Shown here one piece after another: positions 1 to 5,997 of a stretch of DNA of 13,347 bases. The stretch covers positions 1-13,347 of the forward strand of contig JAHDCB010000031.1 of NCBI GenBank assembly GCA_020630035.1. Direction: 5' to 3'. Source of the stretch: Gammaproteobacteria bacterium. GTDB taxonomy: Bacteria; Pseudomonadota; Gammaproteobacteria; Chromatiales; Chromatiaceae. Every line of letters starts with the position of its first letter. The first letter of the stretch is position 1. A program made the position numbers and the translations under genes. Below the pieces are notes generated by a model that was not told the origin of the DNA, ran no database searches, and worked only from the letters and a program-made list of their open reading frames with translations.

Positions 1-39
1 ATCCACTATCTTATTTTTAGCTCATATTGGTCTGGACAT

Positions 40-177
40 TGGGGAGTACCATAAAAACTGCGGTCTAGCTACAACTATTTTCAGGAGCACCAGCCGACCG
101 ATCAGAGTATAGCAAATCAAAAACTGCGGTCTAGCTACAACGTACGAGCAAATTGGAAACTATAGTCTGGCTACAAC
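40..177 (-). CRISPR. Minimal or decaying type II-C-like CRISPR array
   Basis: Three related 36-nt units are visible at 40-75, 106-141 and 142-177. Units 1 and 2 share an identical 23-nt stretch (53-75 and 119-141) and are separated by a unique 30-nt spacer (76-105), which gives the 36+30 period typical of type II arrays. On the minus strand the middle unit begins GTTGTAGCTAGACC and ends TTTGCTATACT. This resembles Neisseria-type II-C repeats, which begin GTTGTAGC and end TGCTACAAT. Read leftward, unit 1 is the last repeat and its final 13 nt have lost homology, as terminal repeats often do. Unit 3 abuts unit 2 with no spacer and differs from it by seven transitions over positions 147-177, plus unrelated first bases. 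No further copy is seen 66 nt upstream of unit 1. No cas genes lie in the window, so the type II-C assignment rests on repeat form alone. Confidence 0.6.
106..114 (-). promoter_or_regulatory. Extended -10 box inside the CRISPR-like repeat
   Basis: The minus strand here reads TGCTATACT, which is a TGn extension plus TATACT, close to the consensus extended -10. It sits at the 3' end of the middle repeat, directly before the spacer at 105-76. In Neisseria-type II-C arrays each repeat carries such a box (TGCTACAAT), so each crRNA starts in its own spacer. The equivalent bases are changed in the flanking degenerate units (TGCTCGTAC in 150-142, no match in 48-40). Only this unit would therefore be able to start a transcript. 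There is no good -35 box, which extended -10 promoters do not need. Activity is inferred. Confidence 0.4.
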
Positions 178-179
178 AA

Positions 180-1190
180 ATGGATATTACTCATTTATTA
201 CATTTTTGTGTTCAGCAGCAGGCATCTGATTTACATTTATCTGCCGGTGTTCCGCCGGTTGTACGAATAGCTGGGGAGCTGCGGCATCTGCAGTCTACTG
301 TGCTCCGCGCTACTGAATTAGATGCACTATTACACAGTGTGATGGATGAGACACAGCAGGTAGATTATGCTGAACACCAGGATATGGATTTTGCGCTATC
401 GGTCGATGGGCTGGCACGATTTCGGGTCAATGTGTTTCAGCAGTTACGCGGTCCGGCGGCTGTATTTCGGGTAATTCCGAATCAAATACCCAGCCTGGAT
501 TCATTGCATGCTCCACCGGTGCTGCAATCCTTCTGCCAAGAGCAGCATGGGCTGATTCTGGTCACTGGAGCCACGGGTTCAGGTAAATCGACAACGCTGG
601 CTGCGATGATAGACTACATCAACGCTTCTCAGGCGCGCCATATTCTGACGATTGAAGATCCGATTGAGTTTGTGCATCAGCCGCGACAAGGCTTAATCAA
701 TCAACGCGAGGTTGTGCGCCATACGCACAATTTTGCAACTGCGTTGCGAGCCGCGCTGCGTGAGGATCCAGATGTGATTCTGATCGGCGAACTACGGGAC
801 CCTGAAACAATTCGTCTGGCCCTCTCAGCAGCCGAAACAGGGCACCTGGTGCTAGCTACGCTACACACTAATACCGCTGCTCAGTCGGTGCATCGCCTGG
901 TGGATGTATTCCCGGCTGGTGAAAAATCGCTGGTGCGTCATCAGCTTGCATCATCTTTACGCGCAGTGATCACACAATCGCTGCTACCACGCATCGGTGG
1001 CGGTCGAGTGGCCGCGTTTGAGATCATGCGCTGTACACCAGCCATTCAAAATCTGATTCGGGAGGATAAGGTCGCACAAATCGTATCCGCTATACAAACG
1101 GGGCAGGCGCATGGCATGCAGACCCTGGAACAGGCACGACATAACCTGGCACAACAAGGCTTGATTACCTCAGTGAATGACTTTACCTGA
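180..1190 (+). CDS. pilT: Type IV pilus twitching motility ATPase PilT
   Basis: PilT is the hexameric cytoplasmic ATPase that powers type IV pilus retraction. The 336-aa product starts MDITHLLHF and carries ASDLHLSAG (residues 15-23), as expected for PilT. It has Walker A GATGSGKST at about 130-138, the Asp box ILTIEDPIE at 155-163, Walker B DVILIGELRD at 198-207 and the His box HLVLATLHTN at 222-231. The C-terminal AIQNLIRED motif (288-296) is PilT-like and argues against PilU. The protein ends about 8 residues earlier than typical 344-aa homologues. ATG at 180 was chosen over an in-frame TTG at 153 because the family start is MDIT and the upstream codons lie in repeat sequence. No Shine-Dalgarno is visible before ATG, and the CRISPR-like unit ends at 177. 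No pilU partner is seen. The stop overlaps the next ATG by one base. Confidence 0.93.
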   Translation: MDITHLLHFCVQQQASDLHLSAGVPPVVRIAGELRHLQSTVLRATELDALLHSVMDETQQVDYAEHQDMDFALSVDGLARFRVNVFQQLRGPAAVFRVIPNQIPSLDSLHAPPVLQSFCQEQHGLILVTGATGSGKSTTLAAMIDYINASQARHILTIEDPIEFVHQPRQGLINQREVVRHTHNFATALRAALREDPDVILIGELRDPETIRLALSAAETGHLVLATLHTNTAAQSVHRLVDVFPAGEKSLVRHQLASSLRAVITQSLLPRIGGGRVAAFEIMRCTPAIQNLIREDKVAQIVSAIQTGQAHGMQTLEQARHNLAQQGLITSVNDFT

Positions 1191-1942
1191 TGGATGACTC
1201 AGCCTTATTGCAGTTCAGTCGTCAGATTTTGTTGCCTGAATTCGGCATCGCCGGTCAGACCCGGCTGTCTGACGGTTGTGTAGTCATCGTCGGTCTCGGC
1301 GGGCTGGGATCTGCAGCGGCGATGTATCTGGCTGCCGCCGGCGTGGGCAAGCTGATTCTGCTGGATGATGATGTTGTGGATTTGTCTAATCTGCAACGTC
1401 AGATCGCTCATGATGTCAACCATATCGGCATTCTCAAGGTATTTTCTGCTCGTGACCGGCTGCTGGCACTGAACCCTTCTTGCGAGGTCGTAGCACAGCC
1501 AGTACGCTTTGTTGCTCATCAGGCCGATGCCTGGCTGGCTGAGGCAGATCTGGTGCTGGATTGTTGCGATAATTTTGCGACGCGCTTTGCTCTGAATCAG
1601 GTTTGTTGTTCCGCGCAAATACCTCTGGTATCCGGTGCTGCGCTTGGCTGGTCAGGCCAGGTCTGCGTTTTCTTATATCAGTCAGGGCAAGCTTGTTATC
1701 GCTGTCTGTTTGCTGACCATCCGGAATCTGCGGCGACCTGTAGCGAGCATGGTATTATGTCGCCGCTGGTCGGCGTGATCGGCAGCCTGCAGGCATTGGA
1801 AGCACTGAAGGTGCTGGCTCAGGTCGGCGACACGTTGCACAGTCGTTTGTTATTATTTGACGGGCTGCACCAGACTTGGCGTACTGTCCAGGTCTCTGCC
1901 GATCCGGCCTGTCCGGTATGTTCCGCTGCTGACTCTCCATGA
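1190..1942 (+). CDS. moeB: MoeB/ThiF family adenylyltransferase (E1-like)
   Basis: E1-like enzymes of this family adenylate the C-terminal glycine of small sulfur carriers, MoaD for molybdopterin or ThiS for thiazole. The 250-aa length matches E. coli MoeB (249). Visible elements are the nucleotide-binding GLGGLG (35-40), LSNLQRQ with the conserved Arg70, the Asp-Asn pair of CDN near 127-128, and two zinc-binding cysteine pairs, CYRC (169-172) and CPVC (241-244). TCSEHG around Cys184, followed by MSPLVGVIGSLQALEALK, corresponds to the conserved MoeB/ThiF segment. Which carrier it serves cannot be told from sequence: neither moaD nor thiS is nearby, and the next gene is tusD-like. The start overlaps the pilT stop by 1 nt (TGATG) and the stop overlaps tusD by 4 nt, so translation is probably coupled. 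Confidence 0.85.
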   Translation: MDDSALLQFSRQILLPEFGIAGQTRLSDGCVVIVGLGGLGSAAAMYLAAAGVGKLILLDDDVVDLSNLQRQIAHDVNHIGILKVFSARDRLLALNPSCEVVAQPVRFVAHQADAWLAEADLVLDCCDNFATRFALNQVCCSAQIPLVSGAALGWSGQVCVFLYQSGQACYRCLFADHPESAATCSEHGIMSPLVGVIGSLQALEALKVLAQVGDTLHSRLLLFDGLHQTWRTVQVSADPACPVCSAADSP

Positions 1943-2325
1943 AATTCACCATTCAGGTTAATGACGGCCCGTATCAGCATCAGGCAAGTGATTCAGCCTA
2001 TCATTTCACACTCGCAGCCCTGCGCAAGGGTCATGAAATCGTGCGGGTGTTTTTTTATCACGATGGCGTACTGAACTGCTCCCGTCTGGTGTCTCCACCG
2101 CAGGATGACCGACACATTGTGGCACGCTGGTCGCAGTTGGCAGCGGAATTCGGGGTTGATCTGGTGGTCTGTGTCGCTGCGGCACAACGACGCGGCATCG
2201 TGGATGAATCAACAGCCCAGAGCCCGGATGCCGCTAATGTCGCACCTGGTTTCCGGCTGGGTGGCCTGGGCCAATTGGTGGAAGCGGTAATCACCGGGGA
2301 TCGTTTGGTTACATTCGGAGATTGA
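1939..2325 (+). CDS. tusD: TusD/DsrE family sulfur carrier protein
   Basis: This family relays persulfide sulfur. TusD acts in the TusBCD complex, passing sulfur from TusA to TusE for tRNA 2-thiouridine; DsrE does the analogous job in sulfur oxidisers. The 128-aa product matches the usual length. It shows an N-terminal FTIQVNDGPY strand, HEIVRVFFYHDGV, and VCVAAAQRRGIVDE with Cys78 at the position of the active cysteine of E. coli TusD. The C-terminal GLGQLVEAVITGDRLV is typical. TusC/DsrF and TusB/DsrH normally follow directly, but ccmD comes next, 2 nt after the stop. The protein is therefore either an orphan TusD or a stand-alone DsrE-like carrier. Its overlap with the E1-like gene hints at a shared sulfur-transfer role, which is inference. 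Confidence 0.82.
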   Translation: MKFTIQVNDGPYQHQASDSAYHFTLAALRKGHEIVRVFFYHDGVLNCSRLVSPPQDDRHIVARWSQLAAEFGVDLVVCVAAAQRRGIVDESTAQSPDAANVAPGFRLGGLGQLVEAVITGDRLVTFGD

Positions 2326-2327
2326 AG

Positions 2328-2489
2328 ATGCTGGAATGGCTCGCTATGGGCGGCTACGCACTATATGTATGGGGTTCATTCGGGATGACGGCAGCGTGTA
2401 TGCTGCTGGAACCCTGGTGGGTACAACGCCAGGAAAAGGTTGTGCGTGCACAGATTGCCCGGCGATTTCGTGTGGAGTCGACATCGTGA
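2328..2489 (+). CDS. ccmD: Heme exporter / cytochrome c maturation protein CcmD
   Basis: This is a 53-aa frame, easy to miss because a longer frame overlaps it. CcmD is a small single-span inner-membrane protein that, with the CcmABC transporter, helps release holo-CcmE. The product begins MLEWLAMGGYALYVWGS, which carries the characteristic GGYxxYVWxS pattern at the start of the membrane helix. The helix runs to about residue 27 and is followed by a basic cytoplasmic tail (VQRQEKVVRAQIARRF). A Shine-Dalgarno CGGAG lies at 2316-2320, 7 nt before ATG. The gene begins 2 nt after tusD and its TGA overlaps the ccmE GTG (GTGA). Position directly before ccmE is the normal ccm order, which supports the call. 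Confidence 0.85.
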   Translation: MLEWLAMGGYALYVWGSFGMTAACMLLEPWWVQRQEKVVRAQIARRFRVESTS

Positions 2490-2941
2490 CTGCACGACGG
2501 CAACGCCTGCTCTTCATTCTGCTCGGGCTGGCAGGCCTGGCCCTGGCCAGCACGCTGATTCTGGGTGCACTCGGCAATAATCTATCGTATTTTTTTTCAC
2601 CAACTGAGGTGCATGCTGGTCAGGCACCGGATAACCGCTCGTTCCGGGTGGGCGGTATGGTCAAGGTTGATAGTATTGTACGAGCGCAACACGACCTGAC
2701 TGTACGCTTTGTACTCACCGACTACCAGCAAGAAGTTCCGGTCACCTACACCGGCATTCTGCCCGACTTGTTTGCTGAGGGTCAGGGCGCGATTGCACAA
2801 GGCCGCCTCGGCGCTGACGGGGTATTTCTGGCGGATGAGGTACTTGCAAAGCATGATGAGAACTACATGCCACCCGAAGTCGCCGCCGCGTTACAGGCCA
2901 GTGAGCAGGCACGCAACCACATAACTACTGAGCAACCATGA
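2486..2941 (+). CDS. ccmE: Periplasmic heme chaperone CcmE
   Basis: CcmE carries heme covalently in the periplasm and hands it to CcmF/H for attachment to apocytochrome c. From GTG at 2486 the product has 151 aa. It has a short basic N-terminus (TARRQR), one membrane anchor (about 8-30), then a soluble OB-fold domain with FRVGGMVKVDSIV, VTYTGILPDLFAEGQ and the diagnostic VLAKHDENYMPPEV. His123 in that motif is the residue expected to bond heme, with Tyr127 as axial ligand. The GTG start was preferred because the upstream in-frame residues have no family counterpart and lie over ccmD. A TGGAG sequence sits 8 nt before GTG. It overlaps ccmD by 4 nt (GTGA) and hemJ by 4 nt (ATGA). ccmA, B, C, F, G and H are not in the window. 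Confidence 0.93.
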   Translation: MTARRQRLLFILLGLAGLALASTLILGALGNNLSYFFSPTEVHAGQAPDNRSFRVGGMVKVDSIVRAQHDLTVRFVLTDYQQEVPVTYTGILPDLFAEGQGAIAQGRLGADGVFLADEVLAKHDENYMPPEVAAALQASEQARNHITTEQP

Positions 2942-3360
2942 TGTTAAAGGCCTGGCACTTAATCAGTATGGTCACCTGGTTTGCTGGCTTATTTTATCTG
3001 CCGCGCCTGTTTGTGTATCACGCGATGAGTGCAGACCAGATTTCGCTGGATCGCTTCAAGATCATGGAACGTAAGTTATTATTCGGCATAACCACACCAG
3101 GTGCTGTGCTCACGCTAGTATTCGGTCTCTGGATGTTAATTGATTATGCCTGGGCCGCCTTTGCCGGGCAACTCTGGTTCAACCTGAAGCTGGGTTTAAT
3201 CGGGCTATTGCTGATCTATCACCTCTATTGCGGTGTATTGTGGCTGGATTTTAAACATGACCGCAATAACCGCTCACATGTTTGGTTCCGCTGGTTTAAT
3301 GAAATTCCGGTATTGATGCTGGTCGCGATCATTCTGTTGGCCGTCTTAAAACCGCTGTAA
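2938..3360 (+). CDS. hemJ: Protoporphyrinogen IX oxidase HemJ
   Basis: HemJ (formerly UPF0093) is the membrane-bound, oxygen-independent-type enzyme that converts protoporphyrinogen IX to protoporphyrin IX, the next-to-last step of heme synthesis in bacteria without HemG/HemY. The 140-aa product has four predicted membrane segments (about 5-27, 50-72, 82-103 and 122-138). The conserved WHLISMVTWFAGLFYLPRLF segment near the N-terminus carries a histidine, and the NLKLGLI region carries the conserved lysine. ATG 2938 overlaps ccmE by 4 nt; a second ATG follows immediately at 2941, and either could be used. It is the last gene of the pilT-to-hemJ block and is followed by a probable terminator. 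Placement beside ccmDE fits joint control of heme supply and cytochrome c assembly. Confidence 0.92.
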   Translation: MMLKAWHLISMVTWFAGLFYLPRLFVYHAMSADQISLDRFKIMERKLLFGITTPGAVLTLVFGLWMLIDYAWAAFAGQLWFNLKLGLIGLLLIYHLYCGVLWLDFKHDRNNRSHVWFRWFNEIPVLMLVAIILLAVLKPL

Positions 3361-3383
3361 TACGGACGCAGTGACTCTCAATC

Positions 3384-3404
3384 CCAGCAGGCTTGTTGGT
3401 TTTT
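3384..3404 (+). terminator. Rho-independent terminator after hemJ
   Basis: CCAGCA (3384-3389) pairs with TGTTGG (3394-3399) around a GGCT loop, with one G-T wobble. Five T residues follow at 3400-3404. It lies 24 nt after the hemJ stop, as expected for the end of the pilT-hemJ transcript. The stem is short, so strength is uncertain. Confidence 0.6.
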
Positions 3405-3504
3405 ACGCCAGGCGTCAGGATGTCAGTTAATCCGGTTCATCACCTGCGTATAAGACATACCTGCCGATGGCCATACCACCACAATTACTCATTGCTATCT
3501 ATTT

Positions 3505-4437
3505 ATGTCTGATCCACGCCTCGCTCTGAATTTTTGTGGCCTGGATTTCGCCAGCCCGCTCGTATTACTCTCCGGCTGTGTCGGCTTTGGTGAGGAATAC
3601 ACCCGCGTGCAAGGCTTTTCTAATCGCGATTGTGGTGCTGTTTGCCTGAAAGGCACAACCGGCACCGCTCGTCTGGGCAATCGTCCACACCGGGTGTATG
3701 AAACACCGCAAGGTATGCTGAACGCCATCGGGCTACAAAATCCGGGGGTGGATGCTGTCATTCAGCGTATTCTGCCAACACTGGACTTCAGCGAAACCCG
3801 GTTTATTGCGAATGTGTCCGGTTCTACGCTGGAGGAATATCACGAGGTCACTCGCAAGTTCGATGACTCGCCGATTGATGCGATTGAGATCAATATTTCG
3901 TGCCCGAATGTTAAACAAGGTGGTGTCGCTTTCGGCAATGACCCGGATATGTCTGCCCGGGTAGTCGCAGCATGTCGCAGTGCTACTGACAAGCCACTGA
4001 TCACGAAGCTATCACCGAACCAGACCGACATCGCTGATAATGCCCGGCGCTGTCTGGAGGCCGGTTCGGATGCATTTGCCGTGATTAACACCTTGATGGG
4101 GATGGCAATTGATATTGAGTCACGACGTCCGCATATCGGCAATAATCAGGGCGGTCTATCCGGCCCGGCAATCAAGCCGATTGCGTTGCTTAAGTGCCAT
4201 CAGGTGTACCAGGTAACGAAGGATCATCAGGTCCCGATCATCGGTCAGGGTGGCATTTGTTCAGCTGAGGATGCACTGGAGTTTTTGCTAGCAGGTGCCA
4301 GCGCAATCGGCATCGGCACTGCCTTGTTTTATGATCCGCTGGTGTTACCCAAAATCAATCAGGGCCTGTCAGATTATTGTGACCGACACAATATTGCACA
4401 TATCGACCAATTAGTTGGCCAGGTGGAATTACATTGA
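3505..4437 (+). CDS. pyrD: Dihydroorotate dehydrogenase, class 1B
   Basis: This flavoenzyme oxidises dihydroorotate to orotate in pyrimidine synthesis. Class 1B catalytic subunits are cytosolic, carry FMN and normally pair with the iron-sulfur/FAD protein PyrK to pass electrons to NAD. The 310-aa product shows the class 1B pattern: LKGTT (48-52, with the FMN/substrate Lys49), NAIGLQNPG (73-81), NISCPNVKQGG around Cys133 (the class 1 catalytic base), TKLSPNQTDI, NTLMGMAIDIESRRP, GGLSGPAIKPIALL and IIGQGGICSAEDALEFLLAGA. It lacks the N-terminal membrane-targeting extension of class 2 PyrD found in most Gammaproteobacteria. No pyrK adjoins it. ATG at 3505 has no clear Shine-Dalgarno. It starts 100 nt after the hemJ terminator, so it should have its own promoter. 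A PreA-like dehydrogenase is a less likely alternative. Confidence 0.88.
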   Translation: MSDPRLALNFCGLDFASPLVLLSGCVGFGEEYTRVQGFSNRDCGAVCLKGTTGTARLGNRPHRVYETPQGMLNAIGLQNPGVDAVIQRILPTLDFSETRFIANVSGSTLEEYHEVTRKFDDSPIDAIEINISCPNVKQGGVAFGNDPDMSARVVAACRSATDKPLITKLSPNQTDIADNARRCLEAGSDAFAVINTLMGMAIDIESRRPHIGNNQGGLSGPAIKPIALLKCHQVYQVTKDHQVPIIGQGGICSAEDALEFLLAGASAIGIGTALFYDPLVLPKINQGLSDYCDRHNIAHIDQLVGQVELH

Positions 4438-4483
4438 GCGCCACAAATAAAAGATACGACACTAACTTGATCGGACACCCCGT

Positions 4484-4804
4484 ATGACAATGCGAGAACG
4501 CCTGACTGAACGATTACACACTCAATTTGCGCCCAGCTATCTGGAGGTGATAGATGAAAGTCACCAGCATAATGTGCCTGCTGGTGCTGAGTCACACTTT
4601 AAGGTCACACTGGTGTGTACACAATTTGAGGCACAACCACTGATCAAACGCCACCGTGCTGTACACCAGGCCCTGGCGGGTGACATTCAGGCAGCGATTC
4701 ATGCTCTGGCATTGCATACCTATACGCCAGCAGAATGGCTTGCCAAAGGCGGCGAGGCACCTGCCTCGCCGCCTTGTCGCGGTGGTGGACGGTCAAAAAG
4801 CTAA
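4484..4804 (+). CDS. bolA: BolA family protein
   Basis: BolA proteins bind monothiol glutaredoxins through a shared [2Fe-2S] cluster and act in iron-sulfur trafficking; E. coli BolA also influences morphology under stress. The 106-aa product is close to E. coli BolA (105). It has an N-terminal helix (RERLTERLHTQF), ESHFKVTLV with the conserved cluster-side histidine, KRHRAVHQAL, and ALALHTYTPAEW with the conserved C-terminal histidine. The last 17 residues, rich in Gly, Pro and Ser, extend past the family core and are encoded over a perfect hairpin. ATG 4484 is used here, though ATG 4490 is equally possible. The gene lies 46 nt after pyrD, so co-transcription is likely. Its TAA overlaps the nhaA stop on the other strand by 4 nt. 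Confidence 0.88.
   Translation: MTMRERLTERLHTQFAPSYLEVIDESHQHNVPAGAESHFKVTLVCTQFEAQPLIKRHRAVHQALAGDIQAAIHALALHTYTPAEWLAKGGEAPASPPCRGGGRSKS
4748..4773. terminator. Perfect 12-bp hairpin in the bolA 3' end
   Basis: GGCGGCGAGGCA (4748-4759) and TGCCTCGCCGCC (4762-4773) are exact inverted repeats with only CC between them. The hairpin lies within bolA, coding for residues just past the conserved BolA fold, and 28 nt beyond the nhaA stop on the minus strand. On the minus strand it is followed by TTT, on the plus strand by TTG. It may serve both convergent transcripts as a weak bidirectional terminator or stability element. Confidence 0.5.
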
Positions 4805-5997
4805 CTCTCTCCGCGACTGGTCTTCGGCAGGCTGATCTTCAATAAGATATATCCCAGGATACCAGAGGCCAGCGAGCCGATGATGATGCCCAGTCGTTCG
4901 TCAAACGGCAGGTTCACCCCGGTTTCTTCGAATGCCAGTGATCCGATAAACAGACTCATAGTAAATCCGATCCCGCACAGCACGGAGACTCCATACAAGC
5001 TCAGCCAGTCTGCCCCTCTGGGCATCTTGGTAATACCACAGCGGATGCTTAGCCAACAGATGCCGAAGATACCAAACTGTTTACCTAAGAACAGCCCGGT
5101 AATGATGCCGATTGGCACACCATGTGTGACCTGATCCCAGGTCACGCCTGCCAGATTCAGGCCGGAATTCGCAAACGCAAATATCGGTAACACTATCAGG
5201 CTAACTACACCATGCAGGCTGTGCTCCAGGCTTTTTACCGGGGATATGTCAGGCTGTGTTCTGGAGTACATTGGTATTAATAATGCCAGTATCACGCCTG
5301 CCAATGTGGCATGTACGCCGGACTTTAACATAGCAACCCACATCACGACACCGATAACAAGATACAACCTCTTATCAATCACGTTGCGTTTGTTCATATA
5401 GACCAGCAACGCAATACACAGTGCGACAAAATACAGCGCAGTAAATGAGATATTTGCAGTATAAAAAACCGCGATAATTAAAATTGCACCGATATCATCA
5501 AATATTGCCAGAGACACCAGAAAAACCTTCAGGCTTTTAGGTACCCGATTACCCAACAGCAGCAGCACGCCAAGTGCAAACGCAATATCTGTCGCTGCGG
5601 GTATCGCCCAGCCTTTGAGCGCAACCGGGTCATCCGCATTAAAGTACCAGTAAAACAGTGCCGGGACGACCATCCCACCTACGGCACCTACGGCAGGCAG
5701 AATGATATTGCTTTTATGCGATAACTCACCTTCTACCAGATCGCGTTTTAATTCCAACCCAACCAGAAAGAAAAAAAGCGCCATCAGACCATCATTGATC
5801 CACAACAGCATCGGCTTGGCAATTTCGAGACTACCAAGCCGCATTTCTATCGGTATGGCCAACAATTCTTTGTAATACAAGTTCAGTGGTGTATTAGCAA
5901 AGATAATTGCTAACACGGCTGCCAGCATTAACAACACACCACCAACAGATTCTGATTGCAGAAATGCCTGAAACCCGGATGTTTTTTTAGCGATCAT
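4801..5997 (-). CDS. nhaA: Na+/H+ antiporter NhaA
   Basis: NhaA exchanges cytoplasmic sodium for external protons, controlling pH and salt tolerance. The 398-aa product matches the family length, with about 12 membrane helices. Key residues are present: Asp137 in IPAATDIAFALG (E. coli Asp133), the pair Asp167-Asp168 in AIFDDIGAI (E. coli Asp163-164, the ion-binding site), WINDGLMALFFFLVGLELKR (66-85), and VHATLAGVILALLIP. Its ATG overlaps the argG stop by 4 nt (ATGA), so it is probably translated from the argG message. It converges on bolA, the TAG overlapping the bolA TAA. No NhaR-type regulator is next to it, unlike E. coli nhaAR. Confidence 0.95.
   Translation of the reverse strand: MIAKKTSGFQAFLQSESVGGVLLMLAAVLAIIFANTPLNLYYKELLAIPIEMRLGSLEIAKPMLLWINDGLMALFFFLVGLELKRDLVEGELSHKSNIILPAVGAVGGMVVPALFYWYFNADDPVALKGWAIPAATDIAFALGVLLLLGNRVPKSLKVFLVSLAIFDDIGAILIIAVFYTANISFTALYFVALCIALLVYMNKRNVIDKRLYLVIGVVMWVAMLKSGVHATLAGVILALLIPMYSRTQPDISPVKSLEHSLHGVVSLIVLPIFAFANSGLNLAGVTWDQVTHGVPIGIITGLFLGKQFGIFGICWLSIRCGITKMPRGADWLSLYGVSVLCGIGFTMSLFIGSLAFEETGVNLPFDERLGIIIGSLASGILGYILLKISLPKTSRGES

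Noticed and set aside
153..179. Upstream in-frame TTG that would lengthen PilT by 9 residues
   Set aside because: The added residues come from the CRISPR-like repeat, no ribosome site precedes TTG, and PilT proteins characteristically start MDIT, which matches ATG 180.
178..262. tracrRNA tail downstream of the anti-repeat-like unit
   Set aside because: The region is conserved pilT coding sequence. The only small hairpin (around CCGG...CCGG, 244-258) falls inside the ASDLHLSAGVPP-PVV coding segment, and there is no T-run terminator.
2336..2485. N-terminal extension of CcmE by 50 residues
   Set aside because: The extension is out-of-frame reading of ccmD. GTG 2486 gives a normal basic start plus membrane anchor, a ribosome site and a 4-nt overlap.
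3426..3454. Promoter for pyrD with -10 TATAAG at 3449-3454
   Set aside because: The -10 is plausible and well placed, but no acceptable -35 lies 16-18 nt upstream, so it is not reported as a feature.
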